Source of the DNA: Fasciola hepatica
Taxonomy: Eukaryota; Platyhelminthes; Trematoda; Plagiorchiida; Fasciolidae
Direction: 5' to 3'
Assembly (NCBI GenBank): GCA_948099385.1
Contig: CANUEZ040000024.1
Coordinates: forward strand, 25,951,001-26,015,000
DNA length: 64,000 nucleotides
The notes beneath the pieces were generated by a model. It saw only the letters and a program-made list of their open reading frames with translations. It did no database searches and was not told the origin of the DNA. Positions within the stretch are counted from its first letter, which is position 1, and each line of letters opens with the position of its first letter. This document shows positions 10,415-19,735 of this stretch, in pieces. Both the position numbers and the translations under genes were made by a program.

Positions 10415-12390
10415 ATGCCTGGAAGAACATTTTCCCATCCTGGTTCGTCAAAATCCGCTAAGAAACGAAGACTGCGTCAACTGCTTCGAGCATCAGACAG
10501 GTCAGCAGCAGAAGCATCTACATCGGATTTAGCCGGGATGTCTGTCTGCCGGAGTCCGGCTGGTAAGACTTGGTTACCTACATAGTGTTCATTTATGTCT
10601 TAGACAATGCGGAACACGTGAATACTTCTACATTTGGCAATCATATTGCCGCTTCGGAATTCAGGAGTGTGACTGATGCGAACACATGGATAAGCACTGG
10701 AAACATATTGGATGATATCCGTCTTTTGTACAGCCAATGCAACATGTCACTAACGGATTTACGACGATGGTTACAAATGTTAAGTTCACATTTTATCCAA
10801 GTACCCCGGGATCCACGGACGATTCTTGGTACGCCTCGCACATGCGAATCACGTGTCATTCCCGGTGGTTTTTATGTTCATTTGGGCTTACATGCAGCAA
10901 TACTCCGTGAAGCTGTTCATATGGATCCCATTCCTACCTGCATCTCCATTCAGCTACATTTCGACGGCATGTGTTGCTTCAAGGACTCCACAAAACATCT
11001 GTGGCCCATACAATTCCGTATCGTGAAACCAGTTCTCACGTGCTCCTTTGTTGTTGGGGTTTTCTATGGTGACAGCAAACCGTTGGACGTGGCTGAATAT
11101 CTAACGGACTTGATTTCGGAATTAAAGCCCGTTATAAGTAATGGAATTGCTATTCCCGGAAGGCCTTCTAAAATTGACGTCAATCTGCAAGCCGTTTTGT
11201 GTGACGCCCCTGCCCGAGCTTTTATAAAGCAGATCAAGGGACATGCTGGATACCACGGATGTGATAGGTGTGTTTGCAAAGGTGTTTATGTCGCGGGTCG
11301 TATGACATTTCCCAATCTGTGTAGTTCCCTTCGCACAGACGCTTCATTTCGCACGCGTTTGCATCCGGGTCACCATCAATCGACGCGCTCACCTTTTGAA
11401 GAACTGCCTATTGATATGATAGCTGCTTTTCCTTGTGAACCTATGCATCTGATATTCTTAGGTGTAGTTCGCAAGATCATGTTGCTACTGAAGAACGATA
11501 TAAACTATAAAATACAACGTTGTGATGCCGATCGCCTATCGGATCTAATCATAAAGTGCGGTAAATGGACTCCATGTGACTTTGCGCGAAAATGTAGGTC
11601 GCTATGTCATCTGGAAAGGTGGAAGGCCACCGAACTACGGCTATTTGCACTTTATATGGGTCCAGTTTACTTGCAGCGTGTTTTATGTAGATTACCGTAT
11701 CTAAACTTTCTGACCTTGTCCATTATTTTGTACATATTTTCTGGTGATTATTTCTCTGCATATTTTCCATTAGCAGATAACCTGTTAAAAAAGTTTATTT
11801 CTCAACTTCAGTATCTGTATTCACCATCGCAATTATCATACAATGTCCACACATTGGCTCACTTAGGGTTAGATGTCAAACGGTTTGGGAACGTAAACCT
11901 ATTTTCAGCCTTTGTCTATGAGTCATTCATGTCAAAATTAAGGCGAATCATCAGGGGACCTAATAGACCCCATATACAGATTTTCAGGCGAATTTCTGAG
12001 GCTTACAACATAGGCCAACGAATGCAGCCGCCAGATGAGTCCGATGATGTAGGTTGTTATCGATTCCGCGTACCCCGAGGAATCAAGCAAATCAAATGGC
12101 AAAGTACCGTTCTCACTACAGAGGGTGCAGACTGTTTTGTGAACGTACAAATGAACCCTGGTAAAGTCGTGGATATTGTAGATGACGTCATTTTTTACCA
12201 GCGGTTCAAAGAACCAGCAGATGTTTTCACTCACGAAATACCATCTTCTCGTCTGTTAATTTTCCGTGTAAGTGTACTTTTGCCGGAGAAACTGTGTGCG
12301 AATCTTACAGAAATACTGTGTAAATATTTTTACATACCAGTTGACGACACTGGGATTGTGGTCCCTGTTTTGCATACACTACGGAGATAA
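10415..12390 (+). CDS. CACTA-like transposase (two exons, 644 aa if spliced)
   Basis: This is a DDE-type transposase that would cut the element's ends. Exon 1 is 10415-10562 (MPGRTFSHP start, basic KKRRLRQLLR), the intron is 10563-10603 (GTAAGA...TTAG, 41 bp), and exon 2 is 10604-12390. The junction keeps the frame (GAC codon split 1+2). Candidate catalytic residues are Asp170 in HFDGM (10963), Asp250 in LCDAPARAF (11203) and Glu328 in CEPMHLIFLGV (11437). HAGYHGCDRCVCKG, a Cys-containing insertion, follows Asp250. From about residue 460, NVHTLAHLGLDVKRFG resembles the C-terminal region that follows Transposase_21 in CACTA proteins. The run has no stop or frameshift, in sharp contrast with all RT genes nearby. 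An unspliced alternative starts at 10570. Superfamily assignment is from motif memory. Confidence 0.82.
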
Positions 12391-12505
12391 AGTTATTTTT
12401 ACACAGTGTTCATCTTCTTACTTAGTTCTGACTGCGTTACTTCGCTGGTCATCTTCCTATGTAAAAGGAAGTATACAGAAACTCCTACTTCTCCTGCACT
12501 CTTAA

Positions 12506-13254
12506 ATGTTCCTTATTGTGAAAATCATAAGCCTGGGAGTTACGAAAATAGTCCCACAAAAGTGGGTGGTAAATGGCAGGTACTTGCGCTGGCCTCAGAC
12601 TGCAGAGGAAGAAGTGGACCGTCGTTGCCGGAACAATGAAGACCCTGGCATCAATTTCACCTTGCACGAAGTCAATATCCTTTACATTTGCAGTAAGTCC
12701 TAAAAATTCATTTATTTCACTTTACAGATGATATACAGGAAGCGGGAAGGTTGAGAAGTGGTTCTGCTAATAGCGATGATGAAAACCAGGGTTTCCACGA
12801 AGGACATGTGCGCCCGCGGCGCTTAATGTAATGAGAACATGTTTTGATTGGTACATTTTTCAGTAAACGACCACATCGATTCTTGACCACCGAATCAAGC
12901 TCTGATGAATCGGATAACTCACCTGAAATGGAGGACTGCCGAAAACATTCTGAAAAAGAAAACGTACCACCAATATTTCAGTCTTATCCGACACCGCCAA
13001 GCACACTGGAATTGAGGTATGAGCATATTTTCATGTGCATTGTGCTCAGGGAAGAAATTCCGTCAACATCAATGGCGCCAAGAAGAGTACCCATGAGGAA
13101 AATGTCCAACTCGAAGGATTGCGTTCGCGTGGAACCGATTAATTCCTACTTTTACAGTCCACCAAGGGCTTCAAGTGATGCAGTGGAGCAACGGCTTCAG
13201 AAGATGCAACACGACATTGAACGTATGAAGGGCAAGTCTTCAGTCATTACTTGA
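12506..13254 (+). CDS. Second gene of the CACTA-like element (214 aa if spliced)
   Basis: Four exons keep one frame: 12506-12692, 12728-12827, 12864-13016 and 13050-13254. The introns are 35, 36 and 33 bp, each starting GTAAGT/GTAATG/GTATGA and ending AG after a short pyrimidine run. The N-terminus (FLIVKIISLGVTKIVPQKWV...RYLRWPQ) resembles the start of proteins that accompany animal transposases and carry DUF4806 further on. The middle is acidic and Ser-rich (SSSDESDNSPEMED), and the end is a short coiled-coil-like heptad stretch (VEQRLQKMQHDIERMKG). The DUF4806 domain itself is not seen and the stop lies only 24 bases before the transposon end, so the gene may be 3'-truncated. Its role is unknown; an accessory DNA-binding function is inference. 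The last intron has a length divisible by three, so retention would also stay in frame. Confidence 0.6.
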
Positions 13255-13278
13255 ATGTTCTCTGAAGAAGATCTAGTG

Positions 13279-13414
13279 CTACCGGTAGCACGTGTGATAT
13301 GCAAAAGCACAAAAGGGAAAAACTTCATAAGCCGAGGCCCAGTAAGTTTATCAACGGCACCAACACTTACATTAAACGAACAACAAGATGGCGGCCTCCA
13401 ATCTGGCCGTTACA
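13279..13414 (-). repeat. 5' LTR of TRIM-like element, proximal part
   Basis: GTAGCACGTGTGATATGC to CTGGCCGTTACA matches the right four fifths of the LTR at 9446-9610. It begins where the 9841-9885 piece stops, so the two are halves of one LTR about 3.4 kb apart. Confidence 0.75.
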
Positions 13415-14019
13415 ATACGAACAGGTACAGCTTTGTAACCATGTGCACGGATGAGCCTTAATCGATCAGGATCACCGTGGGTAATTCCGACAAAACTCCC
13501 TACGATTTGTCTTCCCTGAGTCTATCAAATATATTCTCGAATTCAACATATTTATACAAACCCACTCGACAGTACAACTAATGTGCTATTTGGCGGCCTT
13601 GGCTTTCTTACTACTTCCGTTCTTGTGGTTCTGGGTGGGGACAATTTCAGTACGAACTACCAATTCATTTCATAACTATTATTAAATATAGGTAACAAAC
13701 GACCAGAACTCAAAGCTAGGACACTGGGAGCAGGGGTGACAGCAGTCAATGAAACATGGGTACAGAGGGTGAAGTAAATGATGGGCTGAGCGTGAACTCC
13801 TACTTAGTCCTAAGGTTGGATTTGCTGGGCGATCGAACCGGAGCTGATACAGTGGTCCTCCCTGCGGAGCACTATGGTGGTTTTGAGAGCAGTCGACTTG
13901 CTACGCCGAATGCACAGGCAGTAGAGGTTGTAGTAGCTGCGGGCGGTCCGAAAGCTTAAGTTGTTTGCGCGTATCGAAGCCCAGGAGCCTAAGATGCCGG
14001 GGCGGCCATTGTAACGAGC
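13415..14019. other. Unassigned spacer
   Basis: I recognise nothing coding. The segment lies between the TRIM-like element and a BEL/Pao solo LTR. The 67-codon frame at 13756-13959 has no recognisable motif. Confidence 0.3.
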
Positions 14020-14273
14020 GCTTGAGCAATGCGTAGCCGAATTTGCAACGGAACCCGAAATCAAAAGACGATTATCCGTGATATTCTACGATACTAGGTG
14101 ATTACATGAACAGTGACATCAAAAGAAATACAAACCTCAATAATACGATCACAAGGACTCAACAACGAGAAACCGAATAGCAGCGTGTGAGCAAACAGCA
14201 CGTGCGTCACGCAGGTCCAGAATGAGGATGTGCCAACGTAGTGCTCTGGGCGCGAACAAACAACAATTAGTCC
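14020..14273 (-). repeat. Diverged solo LTR of the BEL/Pao family
   Basis: It aligns along about 254 bases with the LTRs at 19095-19347 and 24993-25246. Shared blocks include CGATTATCCGT, ACGATACT, GGACTCA and CACGTGCGTCACGCAGGTC. It is clearly older than those two, with many substitutions, and has no internal region next to it. Confidence 0.75.
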
Positions 14274-14424
14274 ATAGAAACAGCCACTCCGTAAAGACAA
14301 GTCAATAGAGTAGGAAAATGAGTGACGTTAGGAAAAACACTGAATTGCGGGGGTTAAAGGGGAATTTTCCATGACCGGTTGTTGCAGCCGTCCGCTGGAC
14401 TTTTTCACTATGGATGCTGACGCG

Positions 14425-15860
14425 AGATGAAAGTTACTTACCGTGGGCGATTTCAACGCACCCGAAGTAGATCGGGCCTCAGAAACCGCTCGAGAATGAA
14501 TATTGAGGTGGATCAATCATCGTCCTTTTATAACGGTGGAGACAGACAAATATACCAGTTGCGGGCCGATTAACTTGACTTCGGCAGTGCCTAACACTCA
14601 GAAGAATACTACGAGATAGAATAATAAATCACTTAGATAGGGAAAAGCTAGCAACTCAACCAGCACGGGCTCTGGCATAGGTGCTTTTGTCTCTCCAACC
14701 TATTTATTTTCTTGTATGAGCTAACCAGTCGAGTGGATCGAGGGAAGCGGGTGAGAGTCTGCTACTGGTGCTGCCACAAGGCATTTGACCGGGCTAACCA
14801 CAGACTGCTGGAAACAAATATAGAGTCATTTCAACCCACAGCCAAAATACAGAAGCGGATCAGACGAAACCTAAATGAGGGGATCTTCCGAGTAACAGTA
14901 TAGGGCTGCTTGCTGGACTGCAGGAGATTGTATGGTGGCTCTCCCTAAGGGTCATTCCTGGGACCTCTGTTTTCCCTGGCCTACATTGCCGATCTGGAAG
15001 ACAGTTTGTGAAACCGACGCTTCCCGTCCTGGGCTGATTTCATGGCGGTAGGAGCTCCAAAGGATGCGGCAGATCAGCTTGATCTAGGCATGGTATAAAA
15101 GTGGTCAGTGACATGGGATCTTACCCTCAATCCGACCAAAAGCCAACATCCCACCAAGGAGGAAGGACCACGGCCCACCCGATATATGGGTCAATCAGAC
15201 AATCGGAGGGCGCTAGCTCAGACCATAGAAGCCTATGTTCTGGGGGTGGTGGTAAGCGCTGACCTTAAGCCAAGTCGCAAGTGCCAGAAAGCATTGCAGA
15301 GAGCATGTGCAGCCCAGACACAGCTAAGCAAGGCGGTCAGCTCTAGGCGACCAAGGGTCTTGTTTTCTTTGTATAAGACTTTTATGAGATTTCATCTAGG
15401 AGACTTGCAAGCCTGAGGGCCATATTGGGGCGGGGATTTCAAGGCTCTCTAGCAGCTGCAACGGCGATTCATGCCATGTTTCTCTAGAAAGAACAGGGAT
15501 ACAAGGTGACTTCATAGTGGCCTGCAAAATGTCAGAAGGGCTCACAGAAGCACGAGGCCCCAGAAGGGCCTTCAATGGGCTTCGGGGGAATGGCTGACTC
15601 GGGGGGCGTGTACAGGCAATCAGGAAAGGGAGAACTTTGAATGGAACCAGAAATCAGTCCTTTGCAGTTTGGGTCGCTCGAGAATGGAATAGGCTGCGAG
15701 GGGGTGCAACAAGCTCTAGCACAGTGGCCAAGTTCGAAAGGAGGTTAGATGGGGCGCGGACGACTGTAGTTGGAGAAATGGAACCGGAGGTCTACTACCA
15801 TTTTTGCAGCCATCTGACTAGTTCCTTTCACTTGAACCCCAGTGGGACCGTTATCTAATA
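14425..15860 (+). pseudogene. CR1-like LINE ORF2 remnant (endonuclease and RT pieces)
   Basis: This is a non-LTR retrotransposon polyprotein remnant. An AP-endonuclease signature GDFNAPEVD lies at about 14448-14474. RT pieces follow: KAFDRANHRLL at 14779-14811 (the KAFDxVNHR motif of CR1), and about 15030 the catalytic FADD position now reads WADF. WDLTLNPTK is at about 15114, LYKTFMRFHLGDL at about 15370, and the C-terminal block AVWVAREWNRLRGG at 15667-15708 marks the end of ORF2. Numerous stops and frame changes, with a deletion between EN and RT, make it dead. Its start adjoins the solo LTR at 14020-14273. Confidence 0.8.
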
Positions 15861-16109
15861 CCTACTGCCCCTACTACACTATCCTTATCACCAAGGAGAC
15901 TGGCCGTGAGGTGCGTGTGACTATCGGCTGTGATCGGAAAGGTTGTAGGAGAGGAGGGGAGTCGGAGGTCTAATCTGAATCCCCCCAACTATGGCCAAGT
16001 ATTGAAGAAGAGTCATTTGTCCCACTTGCCGAAGCACTGGGGGATCCAAGGAGCTCACCAGTGCAAGAAACTAGACATTCAGGCACGTCGATACCAAGCC
16101 CCGGGCCCG

Positions 16110-17540
16110 AGCTAAATTGAACCGAATTGAACAATCCTATTTGGAAGAAAATTAGCTCGTATCTCCAGCCTTGAGTTCGCCTTCCGTAGCTTAAGATTAT
16201 GCCCCCCAGTGCCGCACTCAGGGACAGAAAAGATCAAATCACCCATGTCTATACCCGACAGACCCTCCGCATTCTTGAACGCCTCTACTAGGTCACCTCG
16301 ACCTCTACGACTCTCCGAAGATAATGGATTAGGATTCTCCAGGTTCCGAGAGTAAGATTTACCCTCTGACCGGTGATTGTTCTAGTTGCAAGGTCACTGC
16401 ATCATCTCCAAGCACTCCTTATCCTTGTGGCAATAGAGAGCCCATGCTTGCATGCAATATTCCAGAAGAGGTTGCTCCGAAACCTTGTAAAAACGGGACA
16501 AAGACCTCTGAGGCTTGCATGTGTTAGTATTGCACATCCTGGTAGTGTGCCTCTGGCTATATTTGCAGCTCTGGTACTGACTTGAAGGCTCAAAACACTG
16601 TGTTACCATCAACCCTGGGTCATTTACCTCCGACACTCTTTGAAACGGAATACTGTTCGTTTCCTCTATGTCGGTAGTAAATATTTGGTATTTGGTGAGC
16701 TTTAGCGGTAAATCCCATCGTTCTGCCCATCTGAGCACAGCATACACATCCTGTGCCAGATCGCTTCATCAGCAGGTTTATCATGCGCGAATTATTCAAC
16801 AAACCCATGTTGTCCAGGTTTGGGCAGGTAGTTATCAACCAGATGCAGGCACAACTGCCTTTTTGTTTACACGTACCAAGCACTCGCTCAACATTGGTGC
16901 CAGGCTGACCGGTCTACAATTCTCCGCCTTCTGCCCGGATACCGTCTTGTTTATTGCTACGGCAATGGACTTATGCCAGTCCCCTGGCATCACACCACGC
17001 CTCAGAGACGCTTCGTACAGCTGGATAATAGCCCCCAATAAGACATTTGAAAGAGGCTGAACGATTGCCGGATGGATTGAATCTTGTCCGACTGCTCTGT
17101 GCTTGCCTAAAGATCTGAGTTCGTGGAGCCCCTGGTCGCAACTTACGGTAAGCTCCTGATGCACTGGCGTACTTCCTTTATCTGATCCCGCAGCACTGGG
17201 CATCCGGTCCTGACGATACGTGCGAATAAGGTCCCCACCCTGTCTTCATCGCCAAGAGCAATGCTTCCGTCAGGCATTTTCAAGGTACCTACTCTCCCTT
17301 TTGTCGGCTTTTGGGCCGCTTATAAGCGAAGAACTTCTTAGGGTCTGCCCCAACCTTGTTGGCTAGTTTCCTCCCATCACCCCCGGGCGAAAGGAGGGGG
17401 CAGAGATTGGTGTTACCAATTACCCCCCGAATTAATCGTGCGCCAATGATCTCGGGGTCGCTGAAAAAGTCGTGAAACGCTACCTGACCGACTATTTTTC
17501 TACATGTAAGCTCGCCAGACTCAGACAGCACGGATTTCAT
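16110..17540 (-). pseudogene. CR1-like LINE ORF2 remnant, minus strand
   Basis: Reading from 17540 downward: the EN-RT linker (KLANKVGADPKKFFAY) lies at about 17370-17310. The RT N-terminus (GQDSIHPAIVQPLS, then GVMPGDWHKSI, then NCRPVSL) lies at about 17090-16880. After a break comes the segment after the catalytic loop (YAVLRWAERWDLPLKLTKYQ) at about 16745-16690. PLLEYCMQAWALY follows at about 16470, and the C-terminal block LKLRKANSRLE at about 16200-16160. The central RT section including the catalytic aspartates is missing. A separate plus-strand piece at 17560-17830 carries that section. Confidence 0.8.
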
Positions 17541-17559
17541 TGATCACGCCTGTGTTCAA

Positions 17560-17830
17560 CTTGCAAATTCGACTTTCTGAACTTGGTAACAACAGAAGCC
17601 GACAAAGACATATCACTCGACAACAGTTATCTCGATATGGCAAAAGCTTTCGGCAGAGTCCCGCATCTGAATTTGTTGAACAAGATTAGAGGTTACGGAG
17701 TAGATAACTCTCTACTCTTTTGGTTTTAGATCCTACCTACAAGACGGTCACCACGGCACCTGCATTGGTGACCAGATGTCAGACCCCCACCCGGTAAGCG
17801 GCAGGGTTATCCAAAAAGTGTTCGGGGACA
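17560..17830 (+). pseudogene. CR1-like LINE RT central fragment, plus strand
   Basis: The + frame reads YLDMAKAFGRVPHLNLLNKI at about 17632-17691, then RGYGVDN. These are the LDFSKAFDxVPH region and its downstream helix in CR1-type RTs, with Asp-to-Gly at the conserved FD position. A stop follows (about 17728). The fragment abuts the minus-strand LINE head to head and supplies the section that copy lacks. Confidence 0.7.
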
Positions 17831-18470
17831 CTTTAACCCACTACTGTCGGTTGCGGAAGAAACTCTTTTAGGGGCCAGAAGTGCCGCAAATATGTCGCTA
17901 TCTCCTCCATTTATCTCCGATTTTCCATCGTACGCCCTTCCATCTTCGCCATCTTAACTGAAGGCTTCATACTCTTGGCAAAGTTTACTTTCGTGAGCGC
18001 ATGATTATCGCATATTTAAAAGGACATTACCATGCTCTACTCACTGTTCATGATCCATTCTCCCGAGTATTCGTGACAAACCACTCACCTGTCCCATCCG
18101 AAAACTTAACCAATCCACAAGGTAAAACTCGCCCCTGTTTGTCGCATTTACCGACCTACCTAAAAAAATTCACATTTTATTTTGCCATACACTTTCATTC
18201 CACAATTTCCAAACAGTATATTTCACTCAGCCATATTTATCTTTAGAGCATCCCAACAGGCAACGGTATTGAGACAGCTTGCTCTCCAAATCAGCCCCAA
18301 AGTTTGCTCACACAGGGCTGTAGCATCGCAACATCCTCACCCCGCAAAGATTTATGTCCTCCTCGTGTATGTACATCTGAGAGACACACGTATGGCAGAG
18401 CTTGGCTTTTTCGCCATCACGTGATTCACTTTGTAAAAAGAACATCAATAGATAGTATTTTTTGTTTAGC
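17831..18470. other. Unassigned stretch
   Basis: No domains are recognised. The sequence is pyrimidine-rich on + (about 18000-18300). Confidence 0.3.
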
Positions 18471-18479
18471 TGACCCTCC

Positions 18480-18670
18480 TTCGGATTTCACCTCACCCGC
18501 ACAAACCTCAGGTCGTCAGACCAACCTGCACTCGGAGGCACCGGACTCGAGTTTCGCTCTTGTCAGAGCTCATCAGGGGTGCCTATCCTCTGCCACACCC
18601 AGGGTTTGAACTCGGGCTCTCTCACCTCGAAGGCTTGTGTGTTACACCTACTCCACCCCGCTCCCGTCCG
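18480..18670 (-). repeat. tRNA-derived SINE candidate
   Basis: On minus GGTGGAGTAGGTGTAACAC followed about 35 bases later by GAGTTCAAACCCTGGG resembles pol III A and B boxes with a tRNA-like T arm (about 18665-18598). A non-tRNA tail (GATGAGCTCTGACAAGAGC...) runs to about 18480. The tRNA fold is imperfect, so it is a SINE head rather than a tRNA gene. Confidence 0.55.
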
Positions 18671-19094
18671 GGCTGAACCGAATCGCCGAGGTAGGCTTGT
18701 TCAGATGTCGACCTCTAGGACAACCAGTCAGTTACTTCATCTTTTCCGCAAGCTGGGTCTCTACCACTGTCACGGATAAGCATAACACGTCGATCTCTCG
18801 CCCAGTTTTCATTTCCATTTTGAAGCATCATATTCCACATTTTTCAAAGTAAACAATCGGCTCAACGATTACCTGCTTCCATCCAACCACTTTTTCCACC
18901 ACCGACTCGACAATATCTCCTTACGGATGTGTCGTTCCTCGGGTATATAACTGACTCGGCCAATATTCGGTCGTTAAGCGCAATAGAGGTTCTTGGAGGG
19001 GTTTTTCTTGTCCTGTCTCCGCAATGTCACTCCTCTTCACCGTCCGATTCCTAATCCTTAGCCATTGTGTACACCGCGGGGCGCTTGCAATACG

Positions 19095-19347
19095 CCTTTG
19101 AGCAATATGTAGCCAAATTAGAAATGGATTCCGAAATCGGAACGCGATTATCCGTAAAGTTATACGATACTGGATTATCCAGTGAACAATGACATAAAAC
19201 AGATAAGAACCTCAATTATGCGACCACAGGGACTCAGAAAACGAGAACCAAGTTGCGGCGTGCGAGAAAGAGGCACGTGCGTCACGCAGGTCTAAAATGA
19301 GATGTGACAGATTAGGGAGTCGGAAGCGAACAAGCAGACTTTGGTTC
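19095..19347 (-). repeat. BEL/Pao 3' LTR
   Basis: It aligns without gaps with 24993-25246; the differences concentrate near the two ends. Confidence 0.88.
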
Positions 19348-19735
19348 ATGAGATCATACAGCGTATACAAGCACAATTACACTTGATTAGGTAGCCACTC
19401 CAACGCGATGTTACCCTGCATCGCCCGTGAGAATGGCTGATCGGTATCAGGTTTGTAGGGGAAATATAGGGGCTGTCCGCGGGGAGCTGTCGTGCTTTGG
19501 CGGCGTGTGCCTGCGCGAGTGTGTGTGCTTGTGTGTTATGGGTGAGGTCGCCCTCTGGTATATGAGCAGTTGGTAACAACTACCACCTGCGGGTGATATC
19601 TCCCACAATGTAAGTGCTAAACGAGGAACAATCCACTCTTCAACGTGTTTGACGGAGATCGTGACGCACAAACGTGTATAGTGTATTTCAGTGTATCGTA
19701 AATGCCACCATACACGGGAGGTGCGTTTAACCACT

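Larger units (their letters stand above)
9886..13278 (+). mobile_element. CACTA/EnSpm-like DNA transposon with two intron-containing genes
   Basis: This is a cut-and-paste element of the CMC (CACTA) type, about 3.39 kb. The proposed ends are CACAAAATACC at the left and, read from the right end on minus, CACTAGATC. The first eight positions agree at six, and CAC-x-A fits the superfamily name. Subterminal ACCAC/GTGGT motifs occur at 9892-9940 (TACCAC, GTGGTA, ACCAC, TACCAC). It contains a transposase gene and a second small gene, both on +. It sits inside a TRIM LTR. No clear 2-3 bp target duplication is visible (CAG left, CTA right) and the TIR is short, so the exact ends are tentative. Confidence 0.7.
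9446..13414 (-). mobile_element. TRIM-like miniature LTR retrotransposon split by a CACTA insertion
   Basis: On minus the order is: 5' LTR (13414-13279 plus 9885-9841, split), PBS (9836-9819), about 230 bp of non-coding interior, polypurine tract (9624-9611), and 3' LTR (9610-9446). The LTRs start TGTAACGGCC and end CTGTTACA. The interior has no coding capacity, which is the definition of a terminal-repeat retrotransposon in miniature. TRIMs are known from taeniid tapeworms; whether this is the same family I cannot say. A similar LTR lies alone at 7639-7810. The non-autonomous element would need proteins from a full LTR element with matching ends, not identified here. Confidence 0.75.
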
